From NCBI GenBank assembly GCA_009741485.1, contig CM019218.1, positions 40,069,358 to 40,133,357 on the forward strand: 64,000 nucleotides of DNA, written 5' to 3'. Of the stretch, positions 1-12,751 are shown one piece after another (within the stretch, counting starts at the first letter, position 1; each line of letters begins with the position of its first letter). The notes beneath the pieces are model-generated. The model was not told where the DNA came from, made no database searches, and saw nothing but the letters and a program-made list of their open reading frames with translations. A program made the translations under genes and the position numbers. Origin of the DNA: Malurus cyaneus samueli (taxonomy: Eukaryota; Chordata; Aves; Passeriformes; Maluridae).

Positions 1-467
1 CAAGAAGCATTGCAGGATATTCTGTGGCTGAAGTTGAACGAGTGACCAAACTAAATGATTGCAGTGGTCACCTTTGATGCAGCCACCTGGCTGACCCCCC
101 AGTGAAGGTGTGATGTTAACTCCAGTGTTCCACAAGATGATGTGTGCATATGAGAACAGAAATCTAATGCTTAGTGACCAGCAAGATCTTTTAGCCTCCT
201 AGCTTTTCTTCTTATTTTTTGAAAGTAGAATATCTGTAAACCTATGTATAAAGCACTATGCCTCATGTGGGAGAAGCTTTTTAAGTTGTTTCAGGGTAAG
301 ACACTGCCAGAAGAAAAGCCACCTTCTGTTTGTTGAGGCCATTGCGGATTTTGTCTACAAGGTTATGTCCCGAGGCAAAAGCAAGCAGCTGGCAGGAGCT
401 GGTGTACAGCAAATTTTTATTTTTCTGAGACTTAGGAAAACATCAGCGAGTTCTTAGGGTAGGGAGA

Positions 468-806
468 GTGTTCACAGAGCAGTGCTGTGGGAGTTCTCCA
501 GCACATCCCAGCACACACAGAAGACGATGGTTCAGCCTCTGCTCTGGAGCTCCAGAGTGTGCGAGCCAAGAGCTCTGGGTACTGGCAGCAATGCATGGAG
601 GAAGATCACAGTGTGCATGCCAAGAGCTTTGGATACTGGTAACCAAGCACAGAGAGGGATATTTGGGTTGCAAGGCACATATAAATAGCAGTAGATTTAG
701 GTGTGATTCTTTCCAGTGCCTTATATGTGAGCGGGCTAAAGGATCTATTTACATTCTCATTAGCTTGAATATTTCACACAGTAGAAATGGGGTAGAAATA
801 AAGTAG
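468..806 (+). other. Unrecognised 112-codon open frame, probably non-coding
   Basis: The frame is open for 112 codons but resembles no family I know. Its middle holds an 18-residue repeat (CASQELWVLA... followed by CACQELWILV...), which comes directly from the 54-bp DNA duplication below. Because 54 is a multiple of three, the duplicated DNA stays open in other frames too, including a 76-codon frame on the minus strand and a 68-codon frame on the plus strand. That makes a chance frame in a GC-richer patch the simplest reading. A TATAAATA string near 680 and an AATAAA near 795 are present but unsupported as signals. Confidence 0.15.
557..664. repeat. Degenerate 54-bp tandem duplication (2 copies)
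   Basis: The two units start with gtgtgcgagccaagagct at 557 and gtgtgcatgccaagagct at 611. The first half of the unit is well conserved and the second half is diverged. The sequence just to the left (about 467-556) has weak similarity and may be an older third copy. It is GC-richer than its surroundings. Confidence 0.7.
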
Positions 807-1067
807 AAATTTTAAATAGGGATACCTTTTTTTTTTTAAATAATACTCCCCTCAAATAATTTAATTATCTGCACCTTGATTCTTCATGATTCCTTGAAAG
901 TCAGAAATACATGGTAGTGATTAAAGCCATGTCCATTTGGATAGAAATATGTGCTCACATAAGGATACACATTGAGGACAACAAACTCAAAGTTATGTAA
1001 AAAATTAATTCATTGCATTCCCCTGAATACAAAGGTGTTTTAGATGCCAGAGCAAGACTGTCCTACA

Positions 1068-1262
1068 CGACAAGCATTTCAGTTGTAATTGCGAAAAGAG
1101 TAAAGTTTTTCATAAGGAGAAGCAGGTGTGACCCTGTATCGCCTCTCCTGCTGAGCTATTCCAAAGCCTTTGCGTTGAACTCCACAGGGTGGCACCAGCG
1201 CATACGAAATTACCGAGCAGGAATTTTTGACTGCGGTATTTAGATGACAGACTCAGGTAGCG
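1068..1262. promoter_or_regulatory. CpG-dense block, possible conserved element or exon
   Basis: Nine CpG dinucleotides fall in about 195 bp, whereas most of the surrounding kilobases have very few. In an AT-rich, CpG-depleted genome this suggests either constraint on the sequence or recent insertion. A 76-codon plus-strand frame (1013-1243) runs through it but uses no recognisable domain, and its start is a weak TTG-type codon. No repeat family was recognised. The regulatory label is an inference; a diverged exon or a young unrecognised repeat are alternatives. Confidence 0.25.
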
Positions 1263-4248
1263 GAAAGAGTGGATGCCATCAATTCCTCAGTGTGTAGGGG
1301 TTCAGCCATCCAGTGTCATCAGCAGTTTGAGATACATCGCAGTGACTCAGCCGTACTTGTTACAAAGGCAGCTTCCATGGATTTTGAAAACTGATCAAGG
1401 AATGGTCCACTTTCCTGGGACAGTTTGATTAATAGACATTAAAGAGAAATTGCACTTAAATGATTCAATAATATATTTTCAGTGAGTCAAATGCTGGAGT
1501 AAGAGGAACGAGGTAGAAACCAAGCAAAAGTCGTCTTACACTCGTTGGGCTCTGAATATTTCTAAAAGTATGCACAGTACATTCAAATATTTTTATGTTA
1601 CCACCTGAAAATACGGCTGCTGTATAAAATGCCAGCCCCATGCAACTGAGGTGTGTTGGTGATGACTATTAGATGTCTGGGCTAAAAAGTCATTTTACAG
1701 CAAACAAAATTTATCTGTGTGCAACTGCATGTCCACTGCTGTTGGTCAGTGGAAGATTGATGGCAGCTCTGTCTGATGGCAGACCTGTCTGCTCTCAGCT
1801 CTCTTGGTACTCAAGAGAGCCCAATACCTTTTGAAAGGAGTCTTTGAGGAGTCAGAGATGTACCAATGTTCCTGCACCAGGAACAGACAGGCTGAGAAAC
1901 CAGTTGGCAGTGTCAGCAAATAAAGCAAATGGAAGAAATTAAGGGATTGGCACCGCAGCCAAAGATCAAGGAACTTGATCTCCAATCAGTGGGATTGGAC
2001 ATGTTATCTAATTTACAGTTTGTGATAAAATCATCAGGCAGTTGAGAAAATTGTCAAATTAATCCTGTTTCTTCCTCGCATCACATAGGAAATTTCAATT
2101 CTCAACTTTCAAATTCACAAAACAACTAAGTTTTAACATTGAGAAAAAATGATAAGATTTTTTTAATGCCATTCCTAGAGAAGTGGTTGCATTCAGTAGG
2201 ATATACTTCAGTAGATACCTGTGGTTCCTGCTGTGCATTAATTTACCATCTCCTGCCATACCTGTTGTGTTCGGAGCTTCCTCACAGCCTCGGTGTAGCC
2301 TTGTGTATTCCCTCTGAAATAGGTAATACAGCAGGATCTGGGTTTTTTTAATTGGATATTTTACTCTGCTGTAGAATTGCCCAGAGACCTGATCCAACCA
2401 TTCATTTTCTTGCTCCTTCAGTTGCCAAAGTTACAAAATTCATATAATACTTATAATTTTCCAAACTGCTTTGATGGTCTTACATGAAAAGCAACTAAGT
2501 GCAAAATACTACTGCAGAAAGCCATAAATGCTAGCCAGGAGTCATCAATAAACACCAGACAAAAAGCTACCAATGTTTTTGCCAGAGATAAAAAAATTAC
2601 CTGAAATGTTGGAACATTTTTGAAATTGTTAATTTAAATTATAGCTTCACTTATTTTTGCCTTCAATAGTACCAATCTCCAGCAGTGCCCTAATTTTCAT
2701 GCTTTCTCAGGTATTTTAAAAGATCAGAACAAACAAATAAAAAGCCATGCCAAGATCTTGAAGGGATAGGAAAAGGGAAAGAAGAGATTTGTGCCACATT
2801 TTACACTTATAGAGAAGATCCTGAATAATCCAATGACAGAGACAAAAAAGAAAAGGAAGCCCGTTTCAAGACAGTGAAATTTATCACCCTCCTGGAAGAA
2901 TGCTGAAGATTGGGTAATACAGCAACAATTTTCCAGCCACAAAGGCACAATAACTATCATGTTAGATAAAGACTGCCACAATTCAGAACAGTTTGGTTAC
3001 ATCAACAGTGGAGCACAGAAATATTCAGAGAAAACACAGCTCTCCTAAACTCCTTACAATCACAGACAATAGCATGAGCTACAAACACACGAGGCAGAAC
3101 AATCAGTCAGAAGGAAATCTTCACTGTCTCAGTGCTCTTCAGACATAGCAACATCTTTTCATCTCAGGATAAATCCTTCTGTCCTGAGGATCATAATTTC
3201 TGAGCCCCAGAGAGTTGTGAGCTGGACCTTCACAGCAGTGAGACATTTCTATCACAATTCACCTCCCTGAAACTATGGAGTAATTCATAATTCGTGGCTC
3301 TTGTCAGAAAGCGCCTAAAAATAGAGGCAGGCTACAATTTTATGGAAATGGTTGCAATTCAGAGATTAACTAGAAGAATGGGAAGGTTGTAAGGAATTCC
3401 TCACTGCTCTTCCCAGTTTACGTTTTGCATAACCCATTACTGCATGTTTTTTTTTTTCAAATCAGTGACATATTGCTTCAGGATGTTTTGCCTATCTAGT
3501 ACGACATTGAAATTGCTTTCTTTACATGAAACTTTATTCAACATTGTTCCATGCTTTTTGCTAAAATAATCACCTTTCCAATTTTATCAATCTCTTCCTT
3601 TAAAAGGACAATAATTAGGCCTGATTTTTAGAAATTTTAGGTAGCCAGACCTCTAATTTACTGTAGCAAGGGTGACAGAAATTCAGTGTGAAGCATTTTA
3701 TGGCACAAATCCAATCTTAAAGCATGAAAAGTAACAGGCATTAACAAAAATATGCATCTTAATTCAATATATATTTCTGTAAAATTTAGATTTTTTTACA
3801 CTGATAATGTGTAAAACAGAAGTCTCTGACTAAATATTCACTTATAAATTCTGTTGAGGGTTATTTAAAGTTTATTAAGCTTATGTAATTCTTTTGTGTG
3901 GAAGTCATTGTGCCCTAGCAGCTGTTACCTGTCTCAGATCAAAGACAATTGAAAAGCAATTAATATTGCCAGTGTCTGACTGAAGAGCATCCTCTAGCTA
4001 AAACCAGTTCTCTCCAGTTTTTCTGTGGAGGTTAGGAAATGACTAAGCAAACAAATCCAATAAAAGAAAAAAACAAACGTACTGAATGTTAACACTTAAC
4101 CTTAAAACAGTGTTAAACTCATTGACAACACTCTAGGTCTCAGCTTTCCACAAGCTTAAGAGAAGTGGAAACAGATGTTGCCTGCCTCTTCCAGTAATGT
4201 GACGAACTAAGTACACTGGAGATATTGAGCAGATAAGAAAAATAAATT

Positions 4249-4261
4249 AAAAAAAAAAAAA
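4249..4261. repeat. Poly-A run (13 A)
   Basis: A simple homopolymer in AT-rich sequence. No upstream retroposon body was recognised. Confidence 0.9.
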
Positions 4262-7200
4262 TTTAAAGTTTTTTATAATATTAGTTGTATATTTTAAATA
4301 AACAATCAGCAGCAGTCAACATATAAATGAATGTAGGACAAATATTCCTGTTCTAGACTGAAACAAATATTTTCTAACGAGCATAGTTTCAAGGTGATAA
4401 TTCACAGTACAATTCAGGAGGAAATATTGTATGCAGTTTCACATAACAAACCTTTGCCCGTGTCTTATGAAAATCTCAGAGAGAAGTCTTTGATATTTCA
4501 TATTAATATTGCTCATACGAGTTTAAAACAAATGTAATGGCCCATTGCACTTTTGTGCCCCTCAACACACTTTGCATGCAAATTGAAAATAACATCTTAC
4601 TGCCTCATTTTTATTGAAATCAAAGCAAAAAAAATGTATCCAGCCTAAGTATCTGAATATATTCAGTTAATTTAAAAGCATTAAACTAGTTCTATCAATA
4701 CCCTGCTTTGATCTTCCAAACCCCCAAACTTCCCTATGTCAGAAACCCTCTCTATAGGTAATTTAAATAGGAAAATCTCTCTACCTTTTGCAAAACAATC
4801 CTGCAGAACTCACGTTTTCCCTATGAAGAAGACCTTCCATCAAACTTCATTTATTTTTTCTTACTATCTTACATAAAAGGAAAGGGCCCCTATTAAATTT
4901 AATTAGAGATTTTTATTTGATTTAAATCGGATCAAGATACTGGGCACAACATTCAGCTGGCAGCTGTTATTGTAGCTACAGCTGCTTGATGATCTGGCCC
5001 AATTCATATCTTCACTGCATTTTTTGTTTGATAAGCCATGGTGGTGTTGGCCAAAAGTATTGATGGCCAAACACACTTTTTTTACGCCATCCATTAGTTA
5101 ATATTATGACAGCTAAAGAAAGAAAATGGCAGGAATTATAACCTGCATAGTTCTTTTCTTTAATTATTAACTCCAGAAAGTTGAATGGTAGTGAATGTTT
5201 TACCTCTACACTGGTTTGTTTACAAAGTTGGTTTTTATCTGTCACAAATTCAACTGCAAAAGCTGGTGGGTGGTTTTCTGACACAAGAGCTAATTTCTGG
5301 GTTTGGTTCTTCTTAGCTCTAATACCCCCCATATTTTTCTTCCTAGGGAAATTAGATTAAAAATATCAAAACACATAATGCATATGTGTAAAAAGCTACA
5401 TCAGGACAGAAATCAACATGTAAATAATGGGACTTAGAAAAAGTACTTCTAATCAACCAGTTATTTGATAACCCTCTACTTAAAATCTGGTTTTAGAGGG
5501 AGGATATTAAATTAAGAGAGTTAATGGATTTGTTTGGGGAAATATCTGCACTCTTTCTTAAAGGAAACCCACAGAATGCACTGTTCAATCAGCTGAGAGC
5601 TGTTTTTAAAGAAGAGGCATAAAACAGCAAAATGCCCTTTTAAAAGAATGAGGGTCCCCTCTGAGCTGAAGCCTCTCTAAAGCTGATGAAAGAACTTCTA
5701 GGATCAGTAATGCTCTGGGAATTCAGGCCTGTCCCTTTACAATTCTTCAGGGGACCTCCAAGAGCTGTTTGTTTAATTGCAGCAGGTTTGTGCCATTGCA
5801 CAGGATGGCAGCTTTTCCTGTGCTCCCAAAACTCCTTTCTTGGCAAGACACGTCCCCTTTAATCCCAGAGGCAGCAGAACTCCATTTCTTCTAAAAAACT
5901 GGACAAGATCTCCCGCCTTTTTAGAGACATCGAATGAAATAATTCTTTGAGCATAGTTTCACTCTCAGCATGTACCCTGGCAGTCTCTCTCTTTCAGCAT
6001 GATCTTTTTTCCTTTCTGTGCACCTCAGTAGACGATTGCAATCCTAAATATTTTGTTTACCTTTAGCTGCAATAATGAAATTGCAGTTAGAAATCATGCA
6101 CCGATTGCCTGAGTATTGGATGGTTAGGTTTACTTTTTATACCCTAAGCAATTACATGTCAGGTGAGAGGCTGTTTTCTGTTTTTCCTGTGCTTTCTAAT
6201 CTGTATAAATCTACAGGGTTTCTGCCAGCATTCAATAGCAGACAGGTATTTGCAAAAAATATTTGCAGGGATTCCAAACAGATTAAAATTGTGTCTGGCC
6301 TGGTAGAAAAATTATAAAATTTTTACTCAAGCACAGTTTGTGATATATGCTTCAGTTGATTATGAGTCATTGAATTGACTAAAATTACAGTAGTTATGAC
6401 ACTCTTTTTAATCCCTTGGAATGATGCTGAACAATGCAGTGCTGACTCCCTTGTTAGATTACTGGAAGGCAAATATTAAATTCCAGCAAAGAAGCCATTA
6501 CTAAATCCATGTTTGTAATTAATTCACTGCTGATTAGTTCTGACATGTGAGCAGTCTGACTGGGTCTAAAAAGGCAGTTAATGTAAAAGAGAGGAAAAAC
6601 TTTTTGTGGCAAGTGTAAAATGACATTTAATTCTGTTATAAGCAAAACTAATGTAGAACTTTTTTTTTGAGATGGCAAAATATACAGGTTTGTCCTTCTC
6701 CCATCCTAAACACCTCACATTACTTTCAATAATTTTGTTATAGACACCATACTATGTATCAGGACCCAGCCTGGTGGAAATCATTACAGATCTATTGAAG
6801 ATTATCCTTTTTGTTCATATTATTGCATATATTATTGTGATTTTTGTTTATTGATCAATTTATTATGATTAATCATGCAAAAATATGTTCTGTTGTTCAC
6901 CATTGTTTCTCAGTGACAGTACTGATTAAAACATTTAAGTAATACAGATGTACAGCTTGTGTTTTTAAGTGACTGACAAAACATCTGTAAGTGCTAGTAT
7001 TAGAAAAGAACAGCTGTAAATGTTCTCTGCATTAGCATAAATTACCTGGTGAATATCAATAAATGCATCTGCAGAAACAAGATTGCTGCAGAGGTATTTT
7101 AGTAGATCACACTAATCAACTGAAATAAAATGTAAACAGCTCCAAAATTAGACCCAGTAAATCATAGCACCTTGGTGGCAAATGAACTATGAATTCCAGC

Positions 7201-8765
7201 TTTTCTTTCAGAAGGACTGAAAAGATACATTTAAATTTCCTTTACACTGTCACTCTTCTTGTTACCTCCGCTGAAAACTTCCTTCTGGTCAAAACCATTT
7301 CTTGATCTTTACATACAAATAAACTGCTCCTGAGGCAGAGCTGAGTGGATTTACATACCCTGTTTGCTTTCATCTGGCATCTCCAGAATCACTCAGCAAA
7401 GCCAGGTACAAGTGCTTGCTTTCCCATTGTCTCATGTCTCAGCATGGCCCCAGTTTGACCTGGATCTGCAGCACTCAAAGCTAAAGAAATGGTACAGTGG
7501 CACAGAGAGAATTAGAAACAATATCCCTGATTAAACTATTGATCGGCCACGCTGCTAAAGCCAAGGTAATCCTCCATTTGGAATTAAGCTACTGAACATA
7601 CATTGCAACAAGGTGAGAGGGCTGACCCAAACGCAGAAAATGTACAGAAATGCTGAGGTAAAGATGTGCAAGAGAGGTGGAAGAAATCCTGAGATCAGTC
7701 AGGAAAAACTGCGATGTGGAAGGGGGAGTTTGCTTTTGCACAAAAAGTCTGCAGCCCTGTTTCTTGTGGTTGCTCTCTGTATCACCTTCAGGCCTGCCAC
7801 CCTAACCCTGTGCAGGACTCAGGAAATGGAACTTTATTTTTAAAACTTAACTCAGACAGTGAAGCTTCATTTCGATGCTGAACTGAATGCAGCTCTTAGG
7901 TAGGGAAGATACTTATTAATGTTTGTGTTCAAGGCACTGGGGAAAGGGTTATATAGGTTGTCAATTAAACAATAAAGTTTAGAAGTCTATTTCTTCTTCC
8001 AGAAACACCAAAAAATATTGCAGTCAACACCTCACCTGAAATATTTTTTTCTCACAGATATTGCTTCTTCATAACCAGCTCAAGTAAAAGCACCTTTTCT
8101 TTCATCAGTGGTCAAAAAGAATTATGTGAATGGGCAGCATTAGGAATGCATTGAGTAAAAATTAGTTATCTGTAAAAAGCAAGAACAATGTCTTACTGCA
8201 CAGTCCATCCCAGTTTAACTATGTGTGGTCCATGAAACCTAAAATTACTCTGTGATTTGAAGTTAATCTGAGACAGTAATAAAATATTTTGTGTATAGAT
8301 TTGATTTTTACAGTGCATTCAAATAAACAGAAATATTAAATATAGTAAATATTTCTGTTGGAATTACTGCTTTCATGTGTGAATCTTAACCTTTCAGAAC
8401 CTTCAAGGAGAAATTCATTTGAATTGAAATGTCAGGAAGAAATACTTTCTGTGAATATGAATCTACCCTAATTGAAAGCCATTCCTAATTAATATTTCAT
8501 CAGCTGCCCGGTGGTAGCTTCTAAGCTAAATTAGCTGAAGTGGGTGAGATTAAACATTTGTAAATGAAATGTGCCTGTACACTTATGCCTGTCTCTACAA
8601 GGGGTCTACAGCAATACATAGGTAAACATTCTCACTCCTGTGCACTCTCAGGGGGTTAAGGTTTCTGAGCAGTGATTATATTTATAGTTTGTTCATTGGA
8701 ATGACACTAAAATGTGCTGAATCAACAAAAAATCGACTAAAATTGACCAAAAAAGCTGGGAAAAA

Positions 8766-8827
8766 GAATAATGATAATGATTGATAATGACAATGATAAT
8801 AATAATAACAACAATAATAATAATAAA
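8766..8827. repeat. Interrupted (AAT/GAT)n microsatellite
   Basis: The tract is built of aat, gat and aac triplets and hexamers such as aatgat. Interruptions suggest an old, partly decayed microsatellite. It makes a spurious Asn/Asp-rich translation on the plus strand and an Ile-rich one on the minus strand. Confidence 0.9.
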
Positions 8828-8848
8828 AGTCAAGGCAACTGGGTCTGC

Positions 8849-8911
8849 TTGCCATTGGGAAGTAAACAAAATAGTACCTNTTGCCATTGGGAAGTAAATA
8901 AAATAGTACCT
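8849..8911. repeat. 31-bp duplication joined by a single N
   Basis: The 31-mer at 8849-8879 (starting ttgccattgggaagtaaa) recurs at 8881-8911 with one C/T difference (8867 versus 8899). The only base between the copies is the unknown base at 8880. This is the pattern left when two contig ends that overlap are joined without merging, so the duplication is probably not real; the mismatch could be an allelic difference or a sequencing error. See findings. Confidence 0.85.
8880..8880. other. Assembly gap, one N
   Basis: A single ambiguous base sits exactly between two near-identical 31-mers. Confidence 0.95.
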
Positions 8912-11900
8912 TTCTCAGTCTTACTCAGGTATGCTATTCTATCACGACAAAGGACAAACACTTTTCCTTTATGAGCACTTACTATAATTTTCTACTTAAA
9001 ATTACAGATTTTTTTTTCTTTCCTGACAACTTTGCAATCTGATGAGGAAAAATTACTTTTTTTTTGGTTATAGTTCCAACCATCAATTATTCATCCTCTC
9101 TCATGGCTCATTTTTAAGGCTACTAATCCACTGCACATTACAGCAGATAAGATGCTGCAAATTATATGTTGAGGAAAACAGGTAGATGCTGTGTTACTAA
9201 AATCATCTGGTGTGTAGCTTGTAAAGGGCCTGCTGGCCTCTCTAAAGAGTGAAATTATCCCTGCAGCAGCCACAGTGACCTCTAAGAGGGATTTCTTGAC
9301 AACTATGGTGATAACAACTACAATTAAGCTGAGATCTATGCATGTCAATCATAGCTTTTATTCTTTTAGTGTTTGATGTTTTAAAAAAATCTGACATTTT
9401 ACAACAGCAGGATTCATAGCAGAGAGCACAAACTGGGGTCACTGTTGCATATTAACTTAATTAACCCCTCTGACCATGTTTTACAATTGTTTACAGCATC
9501 ACTCCAATTATACAGAAACAGACTGGTTTTTTTGCCTCATACATCTATTTAATATCAACTGCAGTCCAGAACAAAAAACAGTCTTGGGTTTTGCCATGAA
9601 TTCTCCATACTGACTGTAAATTAAAAAGTATCTTAGAGAAACAAAGAGAAGCAACCCAAGTCCAGTAAATTACTGAGCAATTCAGATTGATCTTGACAGG
9701 CTTCTATTAATTGCTCAAAATAGTAGGCAATAATGCTATTTTTTAATACTGTATATTTTTTCTGTGAACCTTGTCTTAATTTTTGCTCCTTCTTTTGCCA
9801 TTAGTTTTCCTTTAGTGTTGGTTTTTGCAAATGTGACAGCTGATGAAGTTACCATGGCAAGTCCAACCAGGAAGAGGAAAGAAGACACTGAAGGATATTT
9901 TCAGAAACTGCATTTCAAAATCCATATTAGTATGACAATTTCCATATGAAACTCGATTCTCAAAGATTGTACCAGTGAGTTATGTGAGTCTTGTGCCCAG
10001 TGACACTACTCACGTTTTGCATATCAATCATTCACATTCAGGTGACTGGAAACAATCTGACATGATTTTGCAGAATCCATTTACAAAACAATAGATATTT
10101 TCATGTAGTTTTCAAACAGAAAAGAACAGATGCTTTTAACCACCTTGTTTTACTTAGGAAGTAGTGTAAATGATCTGTTCCTATGAAGTATTGCAAGGAG
10201 ATGGCTGCGTGCCCTCTAGTCATGAGAATTCAGGGCTTGTGGGTATCAATGTGTCAAAAATGCTTAAGGAGCATCATTTCCCTGACCATCCGGTTATCAT
10301 TTCACCAGTATGGTCTCAGCTTCACAGTTTATTGCATGTGCCACATACAAAGTTGCAGGGAGGGTTATTTTCTGTCTTTCTGTTGATGGATAAGGAATGG
10401 TGGCATGAAAATCAATGAGTGATCAAATCAGTGAGTAATAGATACCACCCCTTGGGATGGTCAGGAGTGGGGTAACTGTACTTCATGGGCTGCTCAGCTC
10501 AGAGGGCAAAAAGGCATGGATGTGAAATTTGTCTTTGTTACCATCAACAGTACCAGAAATGACAAGCTGCAAGAAAGGAAACATTTAGGAAATAAATGGA
10601 TCATGAGGTCGATGGGCCAGTTACCATTGACCTTAGTAACTCTGAATCAGGCCTGTAACTCAGAACTGTGATGAAAGGCAGTGTATAAAATCATATTTCT
10701 TCTTTAACCACTACTCTGTATTTCAAGAATTTCAAAAATATTGAGTTATTTTCAGCATAGAAAACAGAAAACTGTATCATCTCTGTGAGGAAATATACTC
10801 TGGTCTTTAGAATACCAGCATAGTCATTAAGTACCAACAAAAATGGATTTTTTCCAGTTTTGGACCGGAGATTTTTCAGATATCATTGTTGGGATCATTT
10901 ACATAATGTGAATAGAGTTTACTGTAAGTGTTAAGACTTGTTTATAAGTGTGAAGTTTATGACCATGTTCCCAGAAGAAATGTTCATTCTGATAAAATAA
11001 AAGATATTAACAGAAGGTATTTATTTCGCCTGCTTGAAAAATAATTCTGGTTAGAGATACTTTGGTGTGAATCTGAAAAAAAACAGAGATTTGAAGTACT
11101 TCATTCAATAAAAGTCAGTTAAAATATATTTTGCTTGTTTCTCATAAACATAAGAACTACTACAGTAATTACGAGTAAATATAATATCCATATTACCCTG
11201 GTTTTGCTTCTTCAAAATACCTGCATTTTACTCTAGAATCCTTATTAATTCTGATAGGACTGTTAGTATTTTAACTATACTGGTATATTTATATTATTTA
11301 GTATTTTCCCACCTCTCCTTCTCTATCAGATTTGTTTCTTTGTACATTAAAATCTACCAAATTATCAGGCTTAGTTCTGTAATGATGAACAACTTTGCCT
11401 TCTGCAGCTCTTTTTTAAAGGTCTAGGAGGATTTTAAAATCATTCACTGATAGGCAAGAAGATAAAATCATGCATGAATGCTCAATTTGCCATTTCTTTC
11501 TGAAGCTGTATGTATAATCAGTGATTTGCCAGTATGCTTGATCAGAGAAAGTTTAAAACCTTCTCTGAAAACAGAGTAAAGTTTAAGAGTTCACTCCATT
11601 TATATGTATACACTTTTATACATATATATAGTTACTTAAAATTACATATATTTCTGAGAATGTAGTATTAATTTGATAACCAAAAGAAACTTGTAGAGCG
11701 TAATCATTCTATAAACTAGCTGATGGGTTTCATCCTTTTTTCTATGGTCATAGAGTAACTGTATTTCTGCACTGGATAAATAATTTTTAGTTTGTGAGGC
11801 TCTTGCAGTTTATCATTTGAATTAGCAGACTGGCCATTAACTTACAAAATACCATTTCTGATCAGTGTTCAAACAAGCAGAACTTCTGAAAGGAGAGGAT

Positions 11901-12406
11901 AAGGAACAATTAATGACAGATATAAAAAATAAATGCTAAACTGCAGATATCACTTCATGAATTAATGTTCTTCTGAATGTATTTAAAATATTCTTGCCTC
12001 GGATGCCTGTAAGAAGATATATAACTTTTCTAGGAAGTTCTTGCTGATAGATGAAATTAATATCTAGCTATTCCACTCAAGTTCATTCCTCTTAAATAGC
12101 TTGGAGAAACAAATAAATTTTTGAATTATGAACAGTTTCATAAAGCAAGAAAGGTCTGTTTCTCTTCTGTTTATGATGCAGTTTTCTAATTTTTTTTAGG
12201 GCTTGCAAAGTCACACTCATCCATTATAGTTAGTTTGGTTCTTTATATTAGCAATAATTAATAGTTTGAGTAAATGCTTTTCTTCTAGGTGTAAAAAGGA
12301 GCTTAAATGCTGCCGTTATTAGCTGATGAGTATGGTCTCCTAGAAGAATTAAGAACAGTTTCTGGTTTCATTGTCTCAGTTACTAAAAGCTGATTAGCCC
12401 CTAAAG

Positions 12407-12751
12407 CTAGGGGAGCAAAGGCTGGTAGTTCCCTTGCAGGAAGAGCTGAGATCCATCGGTGCAATCGGATTTGTAGCACTCACAGAGCAACTCACAGCAA
12501 TTATCCTGCAACAGGGTCACCGCCAGTGATAAGGGTTCACACGGCACAACACACCCGCCTTTTCCAAAAAATGAGATAAGGAACATTTCCAGGGACAGGA
12601 TTAGGAAGCCAGGCTGCTGCCTTTCATGATTTGAATATGGGAAATGGGTACAGTGCATTGCCATCTCTCTGCCTGCTATAAATTGCTGATAGACACCTGA
12701 AAATGTGCACTGCAGCTGCATCACGGCTGATGCTTCACACAGGCACTGCAA
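12407..12751 (-). other. Unrecognised 114-codon open frame
   Basis: This frame covers a GC-richer patch on the minus strand. The translation is Cys-rich (for example LLQDNCCELLCECYKSDC) but has no domain or spacing I recognise, and no signal peptide is convincing. Five CpGs lie within 12457-12557, more than in the flanks. It could be a chance frame or part of a conserved non-coding block. Confidence 0.12.

Noticed and set aside
3929..3997. Minus-strand segment of 69 bp bounded by an AG and a GTAACA donor, open in one frame (LEDALQSDTGNINCF...)
   Set aside because: The acceptor lacks a polypyrimidine tract and the donor is weak. A 23-codon open frame in one of three frames is expected by chance.
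8771..8974. Asn/Asp-rich open frame
   Set aside because: It is a translation of the AAT/GAT microsatellite and crosses the unknown base at 8880.
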